Part shown: piece after piece, positions 20,075-28,429 of the stretch
How the letters are laid out: the number at the start of each line of letters is the position of its first letter
How positions within the stretch are numbered: the first letter of the stretch is position 1
Assembly: GCF_003813865.1 (NCBI RefSeq)
Contig: NZ_RMVG01000001.1
Span: forward strand, 372,001 to 436,000
Length of the DNA stretch: 64,000 nucleotides
Direction: 5' to 3'
Source: Candidatus Pantoea deserta
GTDB taxonomy: Bacteria > Pseudomonadota > Gammaproteobacteria > Enterobacterales > Enterobacteriaceae
Notes under the pieces: model-generated
What the model saw: only the letters and a program-made list of their open reading frames with translations
Told to the model about the DNA's origin: nothing
The model's database searches: none
Position numbers and translations under genes: made by a program

Positions 20075-20505
20075 AGCGCCTCCTTGCCATGCCAGCCGTC
20101 CGGGATCACGGCGATGACGTCAATCTCCATCAGCCACTGCGGCTGCGCCAGCGCCGACACCACCAGCCCGGTGGATATCGGGAAAACGCCCTTTAGCCAC
20201 TTGCCGACCTCCAGGTAGACCGGCTCGCGGAAGCGCGGGTCGGTGATATAGGTGGTGGTCTTGACGATATGCGACAGATCGCTGCCTGCCTCTTCCAGCA
20301 GCTGCTTAACGTTTTTCATCGCCTGCGCCGCCTGTACGCCTGGCTCGCCCAGCCCAACCAGGTTGCCGTCAAAGTCGGTGCCGACCTGACCGCGCACGTA
20401 AACGGTATTGCCCGCGCGCACCGCCTGACAAAGATCGTTATCAAGCGCCTGATTGGGGTAGGTCTCTTTGGTATTGAACATACGAATACGGGTATGCGTT
20501 GGCAT
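20071..20505 (-). CDS. Rid (YjgF/YER057c) family protein
   Basis: 144 residues with a Rid-fold core (NTVYVRGQVGTD, QAAQAMKNVKQLLEEAG, VKTTTYITDPRFREPV, MEIDVIAVIPDG). RidA proteins hydrolyse reactive enamines/imines using an arginine (Arg105 in E. coli, FPARSCVEV). The matching segment here is FPISTGLVV, so that arginine is replaced. It therefore probably belongs to a Rid subfamily with another activity. A strong ribosome binding site (caggaga) precedes the start; it lies 18 bp after the monooxygenase gene. Confidence 0.88.
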   Translation of the reverse strand: MPTHTRIRMFNTKETYPNQALDNDLCQAVRAGNTVYVRGQVGTDFDGNLVGLGEPGVQAAQAMKNVKQLLEEAGSDLSHIVKTTTYITDPRFREPVYLEVGKWLKGVFPISTGLVVSALAQPQWLMEIDVIAVIPDGWHGKEAL

Positions 20506-20523
20506 TAGGGGTCTCCTGCCTGA

Positions 20524-21789
20524 TTAAGAGTGTGGCGCGGTCTGGTAGCTCTGATACTGACGCTGGATGGCGATCTGGTCGGCGATATATTTCGCGTCGT
20601 GCCAGACTCCCCAGATAAAAGTAGAGCCACGGCGGGAGAGCCAGGGCAGCCCAAGAAAATAGACGCCCGCTTCGGCTGACACGCCGCGATGGTGCTGCGG
20701 TTTACCTTTTTCATCGAAAGCATCCACCTGAAGCCAGCTGTAATCCGCTACATAACCGGTCGCCCAGATAATGCTGTTAACCCCGGCGCTGGCGAGATTT
20801 AGCTCGCTAAGCGGATGCGTCACGCAGTCGGGATCGGGCAGAAAGTGACGCGCCTCTGGCTCTTCGGGCAGGTCGAGACCGTTACGGGCAATCCAGGCAT
20901 CCGCCGCATCCAGCAGCGCCAGATAGCTGGCGTCGCCGCGCGCGATGTTGTGCGCCAGATCGGGCTGAAACGTCACCGTCTCCCCTTCAAAAGCCTGCGT
21001 CATGCCGACCAGGTTCACGCCCTGCGCCGCCAGCGCGCGAAAATCGACCGTGTGGCCGCCGCGCGCGCCGCTTACGGCGATGGTGACATGCTCTTTACCC
21101 GGCTGGCTGGCCGCCGCGTCCCACATCCCCAGCACGCCAAGCCACCAGCAAAAGTCACGGTTGCGATAGGCGCGCGGCGGACGATCGTGCGGTCCGACCG
21201 AGAGCCAGACTGTTTTTCCGGCACGCTGTAATTCGTCCGCGATCTGTACGCCGGAGGATCCCGCGCCGATAACCAGCACGCCCCCTTCGGGTAGCTGCTG
21301 CGGATTGCGGTATTCCGCCGAGTGGATCTGTTTCAGGCGATCGCTGCGCGGCGCGATCGCCGGGATCACCGGTTTCTGAAAAGGTCCGGTCGCCGCCACA
21401 ATGCGCTGCGCCTCAATCACGCCCTCTGAGGTCTGCACGGTGAAGCCTGCGCGGCCGCTGTTGCGCTCGACGCGCAGCACCTCTACGCCGGTGCGGATCG
21501 GCGCGTGGAACTTTTTCGCATAGTCGACGAAGTAATCCGCCACCTTCTCTTTAGCGACAAAGCTGTCGGGCGCGCACTCCGGAAACGCCATACCGGGAAA
21601 GCGATCGTGCCAGGCGGGACCGTTTGCCACCAGCGAATCCCAGCGCCCGCTGCGCCAGGCTTCGGCAATACGATTTTTCTCCAGCACCAGATGGGGTACA
21701 TCAAGGCGGCTCAGATGCTCGCTCATCGCGACGCCCGCCTGCCCGGCGCCAATCACCAGGGTATCAATCTCTGTTTTCATCTCTGTCAT
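20524..21789 (-). CDS. FAD-dependent, NADPH-using monooxygenase (FMO-like)
   Basis: 421 residues from the ATG at 21789, which has gaggga at good spacing. Two Rossmann motifs are seen: GAGQAGVAMSEHL near the N-terminus for FAD and GAGSSGVQIADEL at about 165-177 for NADPH. ATG motifs (AATGPFQKP and WATGYVADY) are typical of flavin monooxygenases and related N-hydroxylases. It probably oxygenates N or S of a small substrate. It is first in the minus-strand operon that also encodes Rid, DUF1028 and deacylase proteins, and lies near a LysR regulator. The substrate is unknown. Confidence 0.87.
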   Translation of the reverse strand: MTEMKTEIDTLVIGAGQAGVAMSEHLSRLDVPHLVLEKNRIAEAWRSGRWDSLVANGPAWHDRFPGMAFPECAPDSFVAKEKVADYFVDYAKKFHAPIRTGVEVLRVERNSGRAGFTVQTSEGVIEAQRIVAATGPFQKPVIPAIAPRSDRLKQIHSAEYRNPQQLPEGGVLVIGAGSSGVQIADELQRAGKTVWLSVGPHDRPPRAYRNRDFCWWLGVLGMWDAAASQPGKEHVTIAVSGARGGHTVDFRALAAQGVNLVGMTQAFEGETVTFQPDLAHNIARGDASYLALLDAADAWIARNGLDLPEEPEARHFLPDPDCVTHPLSELNLASAGVNSIIWATGYVADYSWLQVDAFDEKGKPQHHRGVSAEAGVYFLGLPWLSRRGSTFIWGVWHDAKYIADQIAIQRQYQSYQTAPHS

Positions 21790-21941
21790 TTCAGCGTCCC
21801 TCAGCCAGCCGCCGGCCGATATATTCATCACAGGAAAGGCTTCCAAGACTATTTGAGGCGACGGAAAGGGTAAAATATTATAAAGCTAACGACTGGATAG
21901 GAATTTATTAGGCTGCGCCAGACGTCAGCTAAAACGCGTAA

Positions 21942-22859
21942 TTAACGCTGCGGCACGGGAAAAAGTTCGGCGCGGCGACAATAGTCCATAAATAACTGAG
22001 CCGGTCGGGTTGGCTCATTATTTTGCAGGTAAGCCATAATCAGCGTGGAGTCCGGCATTTCATCTTCTATTTCCAGATGAATAAGTTTTTGTCCGTCATA
22101 GGTCATATCAGAACAGGGACGCGTCACCAGCACCGAAAAACCTAATCCCTGCCCCACCATGCAGCGCACCATTTCAATAGAAGGCGAACTGTAGGCGACG
22201 TCAGGATGGTAGCCCTTCTCTTTAAAGATGCGGATAAAGTAGTTTTTACTGGGGATGGCATCCAGCAGGATCATCGGCTCGCGGCTCAGCTGTTGCAGCG
22301 ACACCGTTGCCTGTCGCGCCAGCGGATGCGCAGCGGGCAGCAGCGCATAGGGTCGGCGCGGCGCGTTCAGCGGCTCCTTCTTAATCGAGTGGTCCAGATC
22401 CAGATCGTAGAGAAACGCCAGATCGAAACGTCCGCGATGCAGTCCGTGCATCAGCTCATGCTGCTCGCCGTCATAGAGTTCGATGGTGATGTCAGGATAA
22501 ATTTTTTTAAACCCGGCGATCAGTTTCGGCAGGTAGAGCGGCGCGGCCGACTCAAAGCAGCCCACTGCGATGGCGCCGGACACCAGCTGATGCTCAGCGC
22601 GGGAGTTCTGCTCAAACTCATAGGTTAAACGCAGCAGATCGCGCGCCTTCTCGTAAAAGCGGCGGCCGCCTGGCGTCAGGGAAACGCCCTGCGCGTGATG
22701 GCGGATAAACAGCTGCTGATCGAAGGTGTCCTCCAGATTTTTAATGGCAATAGAGATAGAGGGTTGAGCGATATGCAGCTGGCGCGACGCTTCAGCGATG
22801 CTCTCTGTTTCCACTACGGTGACGAAATATTTCAACTGTTTCAGCGTAAAGCGCATCAT
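21942..22859 (-). CDS. LysR-type transcriptional regulator
   Basis: 305 residues. The N-terminal winged helix-turn-helix (about 3-62: FTLKQLKYFVTVVETESIAE ... AQPSISIAIKNLE) is followed by a periplasmic-binding-protein-like effector domain (about 95-300). It lies between the monooxygenase operon (same strand) and the transporter operon (opposite strand), the usual position of a LysR activator controlling both. The co-inducer is presumably the imported compound. Two adjacent ATGs (22859, 22856) are equally possible starts. Confidence 0.93.
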   Translation of the reverse strand: MMRFTLKQLKYFVTVVETESIAEASRQLHIAQPSISIAIKNLEDTFDQQLFIRHHAQGVSLTPGGRRFYEKARDLLRLTYEFEQNSRAEHQLVSGAIAVGCFESAAPLYLPKLIAGFKKIYPDITIELYDGEQHELMHGLHRGRFDLAFLYDLDLDHSIKKEPLNAPRRPYALLPAAHPLARQATVSLQQLSREPMILLDAIPSKNYFIRIFKEKGYHPDVAYSSPSIEMVRCMVGQGLGFSVLVTRPCSDMTYDGQKLIHLEIEDEMPDSTLIMAYLQNNEPTRPAQLFMDYCRRAELFPVPQR

Positions 22860-22993
22860 GAAAACCTTATGATTATGGCCGCCGTCTCAGCAGGACGGCT
22901 TTGCAGGTATCTGTACGCTGCAAGCCTCATGCCATGCTGTTGCCCCTTAAACGGGCAGAGCATGTCGTCACTTCTCGTAGCGCGCGATCCGAA

Positions 22994-23011
22994 TTGTTAT
23001 TGATATAACAA
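22994..23011. promoter_or_regulatory. Candidate LysR operator
   Basis: Perfect inverted repeat TTGTTAT-TGAT-ATAACAA. It includes the T-N11-A pattern bound by LysR-type regulators and lies in the divergent region between lysR and its likely target operon. Confidence 0.55.
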
Positions 23012-23256
23012 CAAAGGCGGCGCGTTATATTTTAATGGCCTGCTGAGTATTTTTTAACGCCGCCTCATTTTGGCACAGACCTGCGCCATAAAAGGGCAAA
23101 GCTCTTTAAATTACGCAGCCGCAATAATGCCTGTTATTAACTTATGGTTGCCCTCTCTCTTTTTCCGCTGAATAGTTTTTTTAAAGTCTGAAGGCAACAA
23201 TTTACTAATTGCCTCCAGTTAGCCGCTGCCGCCATAGTGTCAATTAACCAAAAGCG

Positions 23257-23278
23257 GCGAATTTTTATTGAAATTCGC
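23257..23278. repeat. Inverted repeat just upstream of the transporter gene
   Basis: gcgaattt / aaattcgc with a 6-nt spacer, ending about 26 bp before the start codon. It could be a second operator or a leader hairpin. Confidence 0.5.
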
Positions 23279-23304
23279 TTTTATTTAAGCGAGTGAAATG
23301 CCTC

Positions 23305-24825
23305 ATGACCTTTAACTGGAACTATATGTTCAGCCTGTTCAGCGACGCCGAATTTTGGCTGGCGACCTGGACCGTTATCAAACTGAGCCTGCTGACCTGG
23401 GGCATCAGTATCGTGGTGGGGTTTGTGCTGGCGCTGGCGAAGCAGTCGAACCGCGCGCTGTTCAACCTGCCTGCGCGCGGCTACATCTGGCTGTTCCGCA
23501 GTCTGCCGCTGCTGGTGCTGCTGATTTTCGTTTATAACCTGCCGCAGGCCGCGCCCGGCACCGCCGCGCTGCTCAGCGACCCCTTCTGGGCGGGCCTGAT
23601 CGCCATGGTGCTGAGCGAAAGCGCCTATATCGCGGAGATCCATCGCGGCGGCCTGCTGTCGATTCCGAAAGGCCAGAGCGAAGCCGCGCGCGCGCTGGGG
23701 CTGCGCTTTACCGGCATCCAGTGGCGCATCATTATCCCGCAGGCGGTGCGCGTCGCCCTGCCCGCGCTGGCAAACGAATATATCGCCATCGTGAAGCTCA
23801 GCTCGCTGGTGTCGGTAATTTCGCTGACGGAGATCCTGATGGTCGGCCAGCGTCTCTATTCGCAAAACTTCCTGGTGATGGAAACCATGGCGGCGGTCGC
23901 CTGCTACTACGTGCTGATCGTCACGGTGTTCGACTTTCTGCTGAAACAGCTGGAGCGCTATCTCGACGTCACCCAGCGTCGTCCGTCCGGCAAGGTGGAT
24001 GACCAGCTTTTCGCGCTGGCGCAGCGCGGCGTCACGCCGCTGGCCCGCCCGGCGGCGCAAACCAGCGGCCCGGCCCTACAGGCTTCGCGTTTGCACAAGG
24101 CCTATAACAATGTCGAAGTGCTGGGCGCGGTCAGCCTGCAAATTCAGCCGGGCGAAGTGGTCTCAGTGATTGGCCCATCCGGCTCCGGCAAAACCACGCT
24201 TATTCGCCTGCTGAACGGACTGGAGCAGATTGACAACGGCGAGATCCGCATTAACGGCCAGCCCTTTATTCACCTTAGCAAGCAGGGCGAGCAGAAGCCG
24301 CGCTTTATCGAGCACGCCGAGCACCGCCTCAACATCGGCATGGTGTTCCAGAGCTTTAACCTGTTTCCGCACCTTAGCGTGCTGGACAACCTGCTGCTGG
24401 CCCCGCGCTACCACCGGCTGGCGCCGCGCGACGAACTGAAGCAGCACGCCTGCGAACTGCTGCATAAAGTGGGCATGCTGGAGCACGCGTGGAAATATCC
24501 GCACCAGCTCTCTGGCGGCCAGCAGCAGCGCGTCGCTATTGCCCGCGCTCTGATGATGCGTCCGCAGATCATGCTGTTTGACGAGCCAACCTCGGCGCTG
24601 GACCCGGAAAAGGTCAATGAGGTATTGCAGGTGATCGAAACCCTGGCGCACGAAGGCATCACCATGGTGATCGTGACCCATGAGATGAACTTCGCCTTTA
24701 AGGTCTCTGACCGCATCGTATTTATGGAAAAAGGACGCGTGGTTTGCGATGACGCGCCACAGGCGATGCGCAGCGGGCAGCATCCGCGCGTTGAGGCCTT
24801 TTTGAAGGATGTTTCCCTGGCTTAA
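23305..24825 (+). CDS. Fused permease/ATPase of a polar amino acid ABC transporter
   Basis: 506 residues joining two proteins that are usually separate. Residues about 1-220 form a HisM/GlnP-type permease (TWTVIKLSLLTWGISIVVGF, the EAARALGL coupling loop, and LANEYIAIVKLSSLVSVIS). Residues about 255-505 form a GlnQ-type ATPase with Walker A GPSGSGKTT (about 290), signature LSGGQQQRVAIARAL (about 402), Walker B IMLFDEPTSALD and switch VTHEM. ATG 23305 is preferred to the GTG at 23293. The joining segment shows no stop or frameshift. It pairs with the solute-binding protein two genes downstream. Confidence 0.92.
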   Translation: MTFNWNYMFSLFSDAEFWLATWTVIKLSLLTWGISIVVGFVLALAKQSNRALFNLPARGYIWLFRSLPLLVLLIFVYNLPQAAPGTAALLSDPFWAGLIAMVLSESAYIAEIHRGGLLSIPKGQSEAARALGLRFTGIQWRIIIPQAVRVALPALANEYIAIVKLSSLVSVISLTEILMVGQRLYSQNFLVMETMAAVACYYVLIVTVFDFLLKQLERYLDVTQRRPSGKVDDQLFALAQRGVTPLARPAAQTSGPALQASRLHKAYNNVEVLGAVSLQIQPGEVVSVIGPSGSGKTTLIRLLNGLEQIDNGEIRINGQPFIHLSKQGEQKPRFIEHAEHRLNIGMVFQSFNLFPHLSVLDNLLLAPRYHRLAPRDELKQHACELLHKVGMLEHAWKYPHQLSGGQQQRVAIARALMMRPQIMLFDEPTSALDPEKVNEVLQVIETLAHEGITMVIVTHEMNFAFKVSDRIVFMEKGRVVCDDAPQAMRSGQHPRVEAFLKDVSLA

Positions 24826-24852
24826 TCCATTTCATCAGCACGAGGGCAAATC

Positions 24853-25725
24853 ATGATCGAACAGTGGCAGGTAGACCAGTATCACCAGCAGGGTTTTCTG
24901 GTGGTGGAGAACGTATTAAGCGCTGCGGAGATCGCCGCGTTGCAGCACGATTTCGATGGCTGGGTCGAAGAGAGCCGCAGCCATCAGGCAGCCTATGGCG
25001 ACACGCTGGATGGCCGCGCGCGTTTCGATCTGGAAAGCGATCACCGCGCTGACCATCCGTCGCTGCGCCGCGTCAGCTCGCCGACCGAGATCTCCGCCGC
25101 TTACCGGCATACGGCGCTTCAGTCGCGCATGGCGCAGATCGCCGGTCAGCTGACCGGAAGCCAGGGCGCGCGCTTTCATCACAGCAAGATCAACTCCAAG
25201 CTGCCGCACACCGCCACCAAAGTCGAGTGGCATCAGGACTTCCTGTTTACGCCGCACAGCAACGACGACATCGTTACGGCGCTGCTGATGGTCAGCGAAG
25301 TGACGCCGGAAAACGGCCCGCTCAACGTGGTGCCCGGCAGCCACAAAGGCCCGCTCTACTCTCACTGGCAAAACGGCCGCTTTACCGGCGCGGTGGATAA
25401 AAGCGTGGTCGAGGAGCAGTGCGCTCAGCCCGCCGCCTGTTTTGGACCGCCCGGTTCTGTCTGCTTTATGCATACGCGCCTGCTGCACGCCTCCAGCCCG
25501 AACGAAACCGAGCTGCCGCGCACGCTGTTCATCGCCGTCTACGCGGCGGAAGATGCGCTGCCCTTTGGCGAGAATCCCCTGCCGAGCCTCGATGCCGGCG
25601 CGCTGGTCGCGGGCCAGGAGAGCGGCATGGTGCGCAGCACCGTTAATCAGTTCCGTCTGCCGCAGAAGCCGAGCGGCGCATCCTTTTTTGTTCAGCAGGC
25701 TGGCAACGATCTTGCCCGCGCCTAA
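24853..25725 (+). CDS. PhyH-family Fe(II)/2-oxoglutarate dioxygenase
   Basis: 290 residues of the phytanoyl-CoA dioxygenase family. The metal triad is visible: His127 and Asp129 in VEWHQDFLF, and distal His212 in TRLLHASSPN, with Arg223 placed to bind 2-oxoglutarate. ENGPLNVVPGSHKG is the usual family text. Bacterial relatives hydroxylate small molecules such as ectoine or amino acid derivatives; the substrate here is not known. It lies between the transporter and its binding protein, so it probably acts on the imported compound. Confidence 0.88.
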   Translation: MIEQWQVDQYHQQGFLVVENVLSAAEIAALQHDFDGWVEESRSHQAAYGDTLDGRARFDLESDHRADHPSLRRVSSPTEISAAYRHTALQSRMAQIAGQLTGSQGARFHHSKINSKLPHTATKVEWHQDFLFTPHSNDDIVTALLMVSEVTPENGPLNVVPGSHKGPLYSHWQNGRFTGAVDKSVVEEQCAQPAACFGPPGSVCFMHTRLLHASSPNETELPRTLFIAVYAAEDALPFGENPLPSLDAGALVAGQESGMVRSTVNQFRLPQKPSGASFFVQQAGNDLARA

Positions 25726-25744
25726 TCGCCCCCACGGAGGCTTT

Positions 25745-26557
25745 ATGAAATCTGTTGCCCTGACTTTTTTGGCCGCCAGCGTTGCGCTGGGTTCGTTTAG
25801 CGCGTCAGCGTTCCAGCAGCCGGGTAAAATCATCGCCGGTTCCGACATGACGTTTTTCCCCTATGAGTATATCGACAACAACAAACCCACCGGCTTCGAC
25901 ATCGAGTTTCTCGACGGGCTGGCAAAGGTGATGGGCCGTCAGGCGGTGAATCTCGACACCCGCTTTCCCAACCTGATTACCGGCCTTCAGGGCAACCGTT
26001 TCGATATAACCAACTCCTCCATGTACATCACGGCGGAACGGCTGAAGGTGATCGATATGATCCCCTATCTGAAAAGCGGAGAGGCGATCCTGTCGCTGAA
26101 AGGCAGCGATTATCAGCCCAAAACGCCGGAAGAGTTTTGCGGTCATAAGATCGGTTCGATGGGCGCAACCTCCTGGCTTCAGCAGCTGCATAAACTCTCT
26201 GCCGACTACTGCGTGAAGAACGGCAAGCCGCCGATCGCCATCAGCGAATACACCACCGATCCGCAAACGACCCAGGCGATGCTGTCTCATGCGGTCGAAG
26301 CGCAAATCACCGATGCCGCCGTGGCGCGCGGCGTGGTGCAGAAGCTGGGCGACCGCGTACAGATCTCTTCGGAAACGCTGATCTATCCGGTGCTTAACGG
26401 CTTTGGCGTGAAGAAAGGCAATGACGAGGTGAAGCAGGCGCTGGTGGACGGGCTGGAGAAGTACAGCAAAACGCCGGAATATGCCGCGCTGCTGAAGAAG
26501 TATAACTTCGTCGCGCCGAGCGAAGAGGACATCAAAACCCTGATGCCGCAGCCCTGA
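25745..26557 (+). CDS. Periplasmic amino-acid-type solute-binding protein
   Basis: 270 residues from the ATG with ggagg upstream; a longer in-frame reading from 25442 overlaps the dioxygenase gene and is not used. A signal peptide (about 1-22, ending SASA) precedes an SBP_bac_3 fold (IIAGSDMTFFPYEYIDNNKP, TGFDIEFLDGLAKVMG, NRFDITNSSMYITAERL). It delivers substrate to the fused permease/ATPase. Two cysteines in the mature part (EEFCGHK and SADYCVKNG) might form a disulfide. Confidence 0.92.
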   Translation: MKSVALTFLAASVALGSFSASAFQQPGKIIAGSDMTFFPYEYIDNNKPTGFDIEFLDGLAKVMGRQAVNLDTRFPNLITGLQGNRFDITNSSMYITAERLKVIDMIPYLKSGEAILSLKGSDYQPKTPEEFCGHKIGSMGATSWLQQLHKLSADYCVKNGKPPIAISEYTTDPQTTQAMLSHAVEAQITDAAVARGVVQKLGDRVQISSETLIYPVLNGFGVKKGNDEVKQALVDGLEKYSKTPEYAALLKKYNFVAPSEEDIKTLMPQP

Positions 26558-26622
26558 TACCGATGCGGGCGTCAGGCCACTGGCGTCCGCCTCTTCTTTT
26601 TATCCCTTTTCAGGAGAGATGT

Positions 26623-27354
26623 ATGGCGCTCTCGTTTGAAGAACAGACCCGTATCGACCTGGCCGCGACCTTTCGCATTATCGCCCATCTCGGTATGCAC
26701 GAGGCGGTAGCAAACCACTTCAGCGCGGCCATTTCAGCGGACGGCAAGCAGTTCCTGCTCAACCCGAAGTGGAAGCATTTTTCGCGCATCCGCGCCAGCG
26801 ATTTGCTGCTGCTGGACGCTGACGATCCCGCCTGCGCGCAGCGCAGCGACGTTGACGCCACCGCCTGGTCGATTCACGGCCAGATCCACCAGCGCCTGCC
26901 GGAAGTGCGCGTGGTGCTGCACCTGCACCCAGTCTACACCACCAGCGTCGCCTGCCTGGCCGAGCCGCATATCCCGCCGATCGATCAGAACAGCGCGCGC
27001 TACTTTAACCGCGTGGCGGTCGATACGCTTTACGGCGGCATGGCGGATACGGTGGAGGAAGGCGCGCGCCTGGCCAGTCTGCTGGCAGGCAAAAGCCGCC
27101 TGCTGATGGGCAACCACGGCGTCATGGTCACCGGAACGGACATTGGCGAAGCCTTTGACGATGTCTGGACGCTGGAGCGCGCCTGCCAGATCCTCGTCAC
27201 CGCCTGGTCTACCGGCCAGCCGCTGAAGATCCTCAGCGACGAGGTGGCGGAAAAGACGGCGCGCGCCTGGGAAGGCATTCCTGACTTCTCGCGCCAGCAT
27301 TTTGCGGAGATGAAAGCGCTGATGATCGCCGCCGATCCGTCCCTGCTCGACTGA
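26623..27354 (+). CDS. Class II aldolase/adducin family protein
   Basis: 243 residues from the ATG after caggaga; an earlier in-frame ATG at 26563 would add unrelated residues. Class II aldolase fold: NHFSAAI near the N-terminus, VLHLHPVYTT with the metal-binding His pair, and GNHGVMVTG with the third His. Members are zinc aldolases, epimerases or decarboxylases; the exact reaction cannot be read from sequence. It ends the transporter operon and converges on fliR with only 11 bp between, so no separate terminator is seen. Confidence 0.88.
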   Translation: MALSFEEQTRIDLAATFRIIAHLGMHEAVANHFSAAISADGKQFLLNPKWKHFSRIRASDLLLLDADDPACAQRSDVDATAWSIHGQIHQRLPEVRVVLHLHPVYTTSVACLAEPHIPPIDQNSARYFNRVAVDTLYGGMADTVEEGARLASLLAGKSRLLMGNHGVMVTGTDIGEAFDDVWTLERACQILVTAWSTGQPLKILSDEVAEKTARAWEGIPDFSRQHFAEMKALMIAADPSLLD

Positions 27355-27365
27355 TCCTGCCGCGG

Positions 27366-28145
27366 CTACAGCAGGGCGCGCAAGATACTGTCCAGATGCA
27401 CGAAAATGTCCCGCATATAGCTGTCAAAGACCGGGGCGAAATCGAACATCATCAGCAGCAGCGCCACAATGCCGAGGGTAATAGAGAGCGGGAAGCCGAT
27501 AACAAAGATCGAGAGCTGCGGCGTCAGGCGGTTAAGCAGGCCCAGCGTCAGGTTTAACGCCAGCAGCAGCGCGATCATCGGCAGGCCAATCTTCAGCCCG
27601 CAGCTAAAAATTACGCCTGCCGTCTGCGCCAGCAGATAAAACCCACTGCCGTCGAGCGCTGTGGCATCCACCGGCAGCAGAGTAAAACTGTCGGCCAGCA
27701 CCTGAAGCAGATAAAGATGGCCATTCAGGGTGAGAAACAGCAGCGTAAACAGCGTATTCAGGAAGCGCGCCAGCACCGGCATGGCCTGCCCGCCGGAGGG
27801 ATCGAAAAAAGAGGCGAAGGATAGCCCCATCTGTAGGCCGATAATCTCGCCCGCGCAGCGCATCGCCGCGAACAGGAACTGCGCCGTCAGGCCCATCATG
27901 GCGCCGATCAGAATCTCTTTCGCCGTTATCCATATGCCCGCCACAGACCACAGCGTAACCGGCGTCTCAGGCAACGTCTGCCCGATTAAAAAGGCAATCA
28001 GCATCGCCAGGCCGATTTTGACTTTTTTTTGCGCCACCTTTTCGCTGAAAACAGGAGCGGTACTGAACAGGGCCAGCGTCCGCGTTAGCGGCCAGAAATA
28101 GTGGCTAATCAGCGGATAAAAATCGGCGACGGAGAGGTTTTGCAT
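27366..28145 (-). CDS. fliR: FliR, flagellar export gate protein
   Basis: 259 residues with about six hydrophobic segments. FliR is an inner-membrane component of the flagellar type III export gate with FliP and FliQ. Family text: FLNTLFTLLFLTLNGHLYLL, GLKIGLPMIALLLALNLTLGLLNRL-type region, and NIFVIGFP-like (LSIFVIGFPLSI). It is last in the fliL-M-N-O-P-Q-R run and 1 bp downstream of fliQ. The gene ends 11 bp from the convergent aldolase gene, marking the left border of the flagellar block. Confidence 0.97.
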   Translation of the reverse strand: MQNLSVADFYPLISHYFWPLTRTLALFSTAPVFSEKVAQKKVKIGLAMLIAFLIGQTLPETPVTLWSVAGIWITAKEILIGAMMGLTAQFLFAAMRCAGEIIGLQMGLSFASFFDPSGGQAMPVLARFLNTLFTLLFLTLNGHLYLLQVLADSFTLLPVDATALDGSGFYLLAQTAGVIFSCGLKIGLPMIALLLALNLTLGLLNRLTPQLSIFVIGFPLSITLGIVALLLMMFDFAPVFDSYMRDIFVHLDSILRALL

Positions 28146-28146
28146 G

Positions 28147-28416
28147 TCAGCGGATGATATTCGGGATATTGCTGAACACCGAATGCATGTAATCCATCAG
28201 CGTCCCCATCATCCAGGGACCTAGCACAATCAGGACCACAATCACCGTTAATATTTTTGGAATAAAAGAGAGCGTGGATTCGTTAATCTGCGTAGACGCC
28301 TGCAAAATACTGATCAGCAGACCGGTAAACATCGAGGCTATCAGCAGCGGCCCGGCAATCATCAACGCGACCTTGATGGACTCATAGCCCAGGCTCATTA
28401 CGCTTTCTGGCGTCAT
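28147..28416 (-). CDS. fliQ: FliQ, flagellar export gate protein
   Basis: 89 residues, two membrane helices, starting MTPESVMSLGYESIKVALMI and containing LISILQASTQINESTLSFIPKI-type text, which is diagnostic of FliQ/SctS. It has the standard length and forms part of the export gate with FliP and FliR. It sits 13 bp after fliP. Confidence 0.97.
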   Translation of the reverse strand: MTPESVMSLGYESIKVALMIAGPLLIASMFTGLLISILQASTQINESTLSFIPKILTVIVVLIVLGPWMMGTLMDYMHSVFSNIPNIIR

Positions 28417-28429
28417 GTTACTCTCTCGC

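Larger units (their letters stand above)
22860..23304. other. Regulatory intergenic region between the LysR gene and the transporter
   Basis: 445 bp, A+T-rich, no credible gene. It contains an 18-bp inverted repeat at 22994-23011, a second inverted repeat at 23257-23278 just before the transporter start, and a small hairpin (gccgtc / gacggc) at 22881-22899 near the LysR start. Nothing else is recognisable. Confidence 0.7.

Noticed and set aside
24916-25848. 310-residue open frame on the minus strand opposite the PhyH gene
   Set aside because: Shadow frame caused by codon bias; the plus-strand dioxygenase has intact metal ligands.
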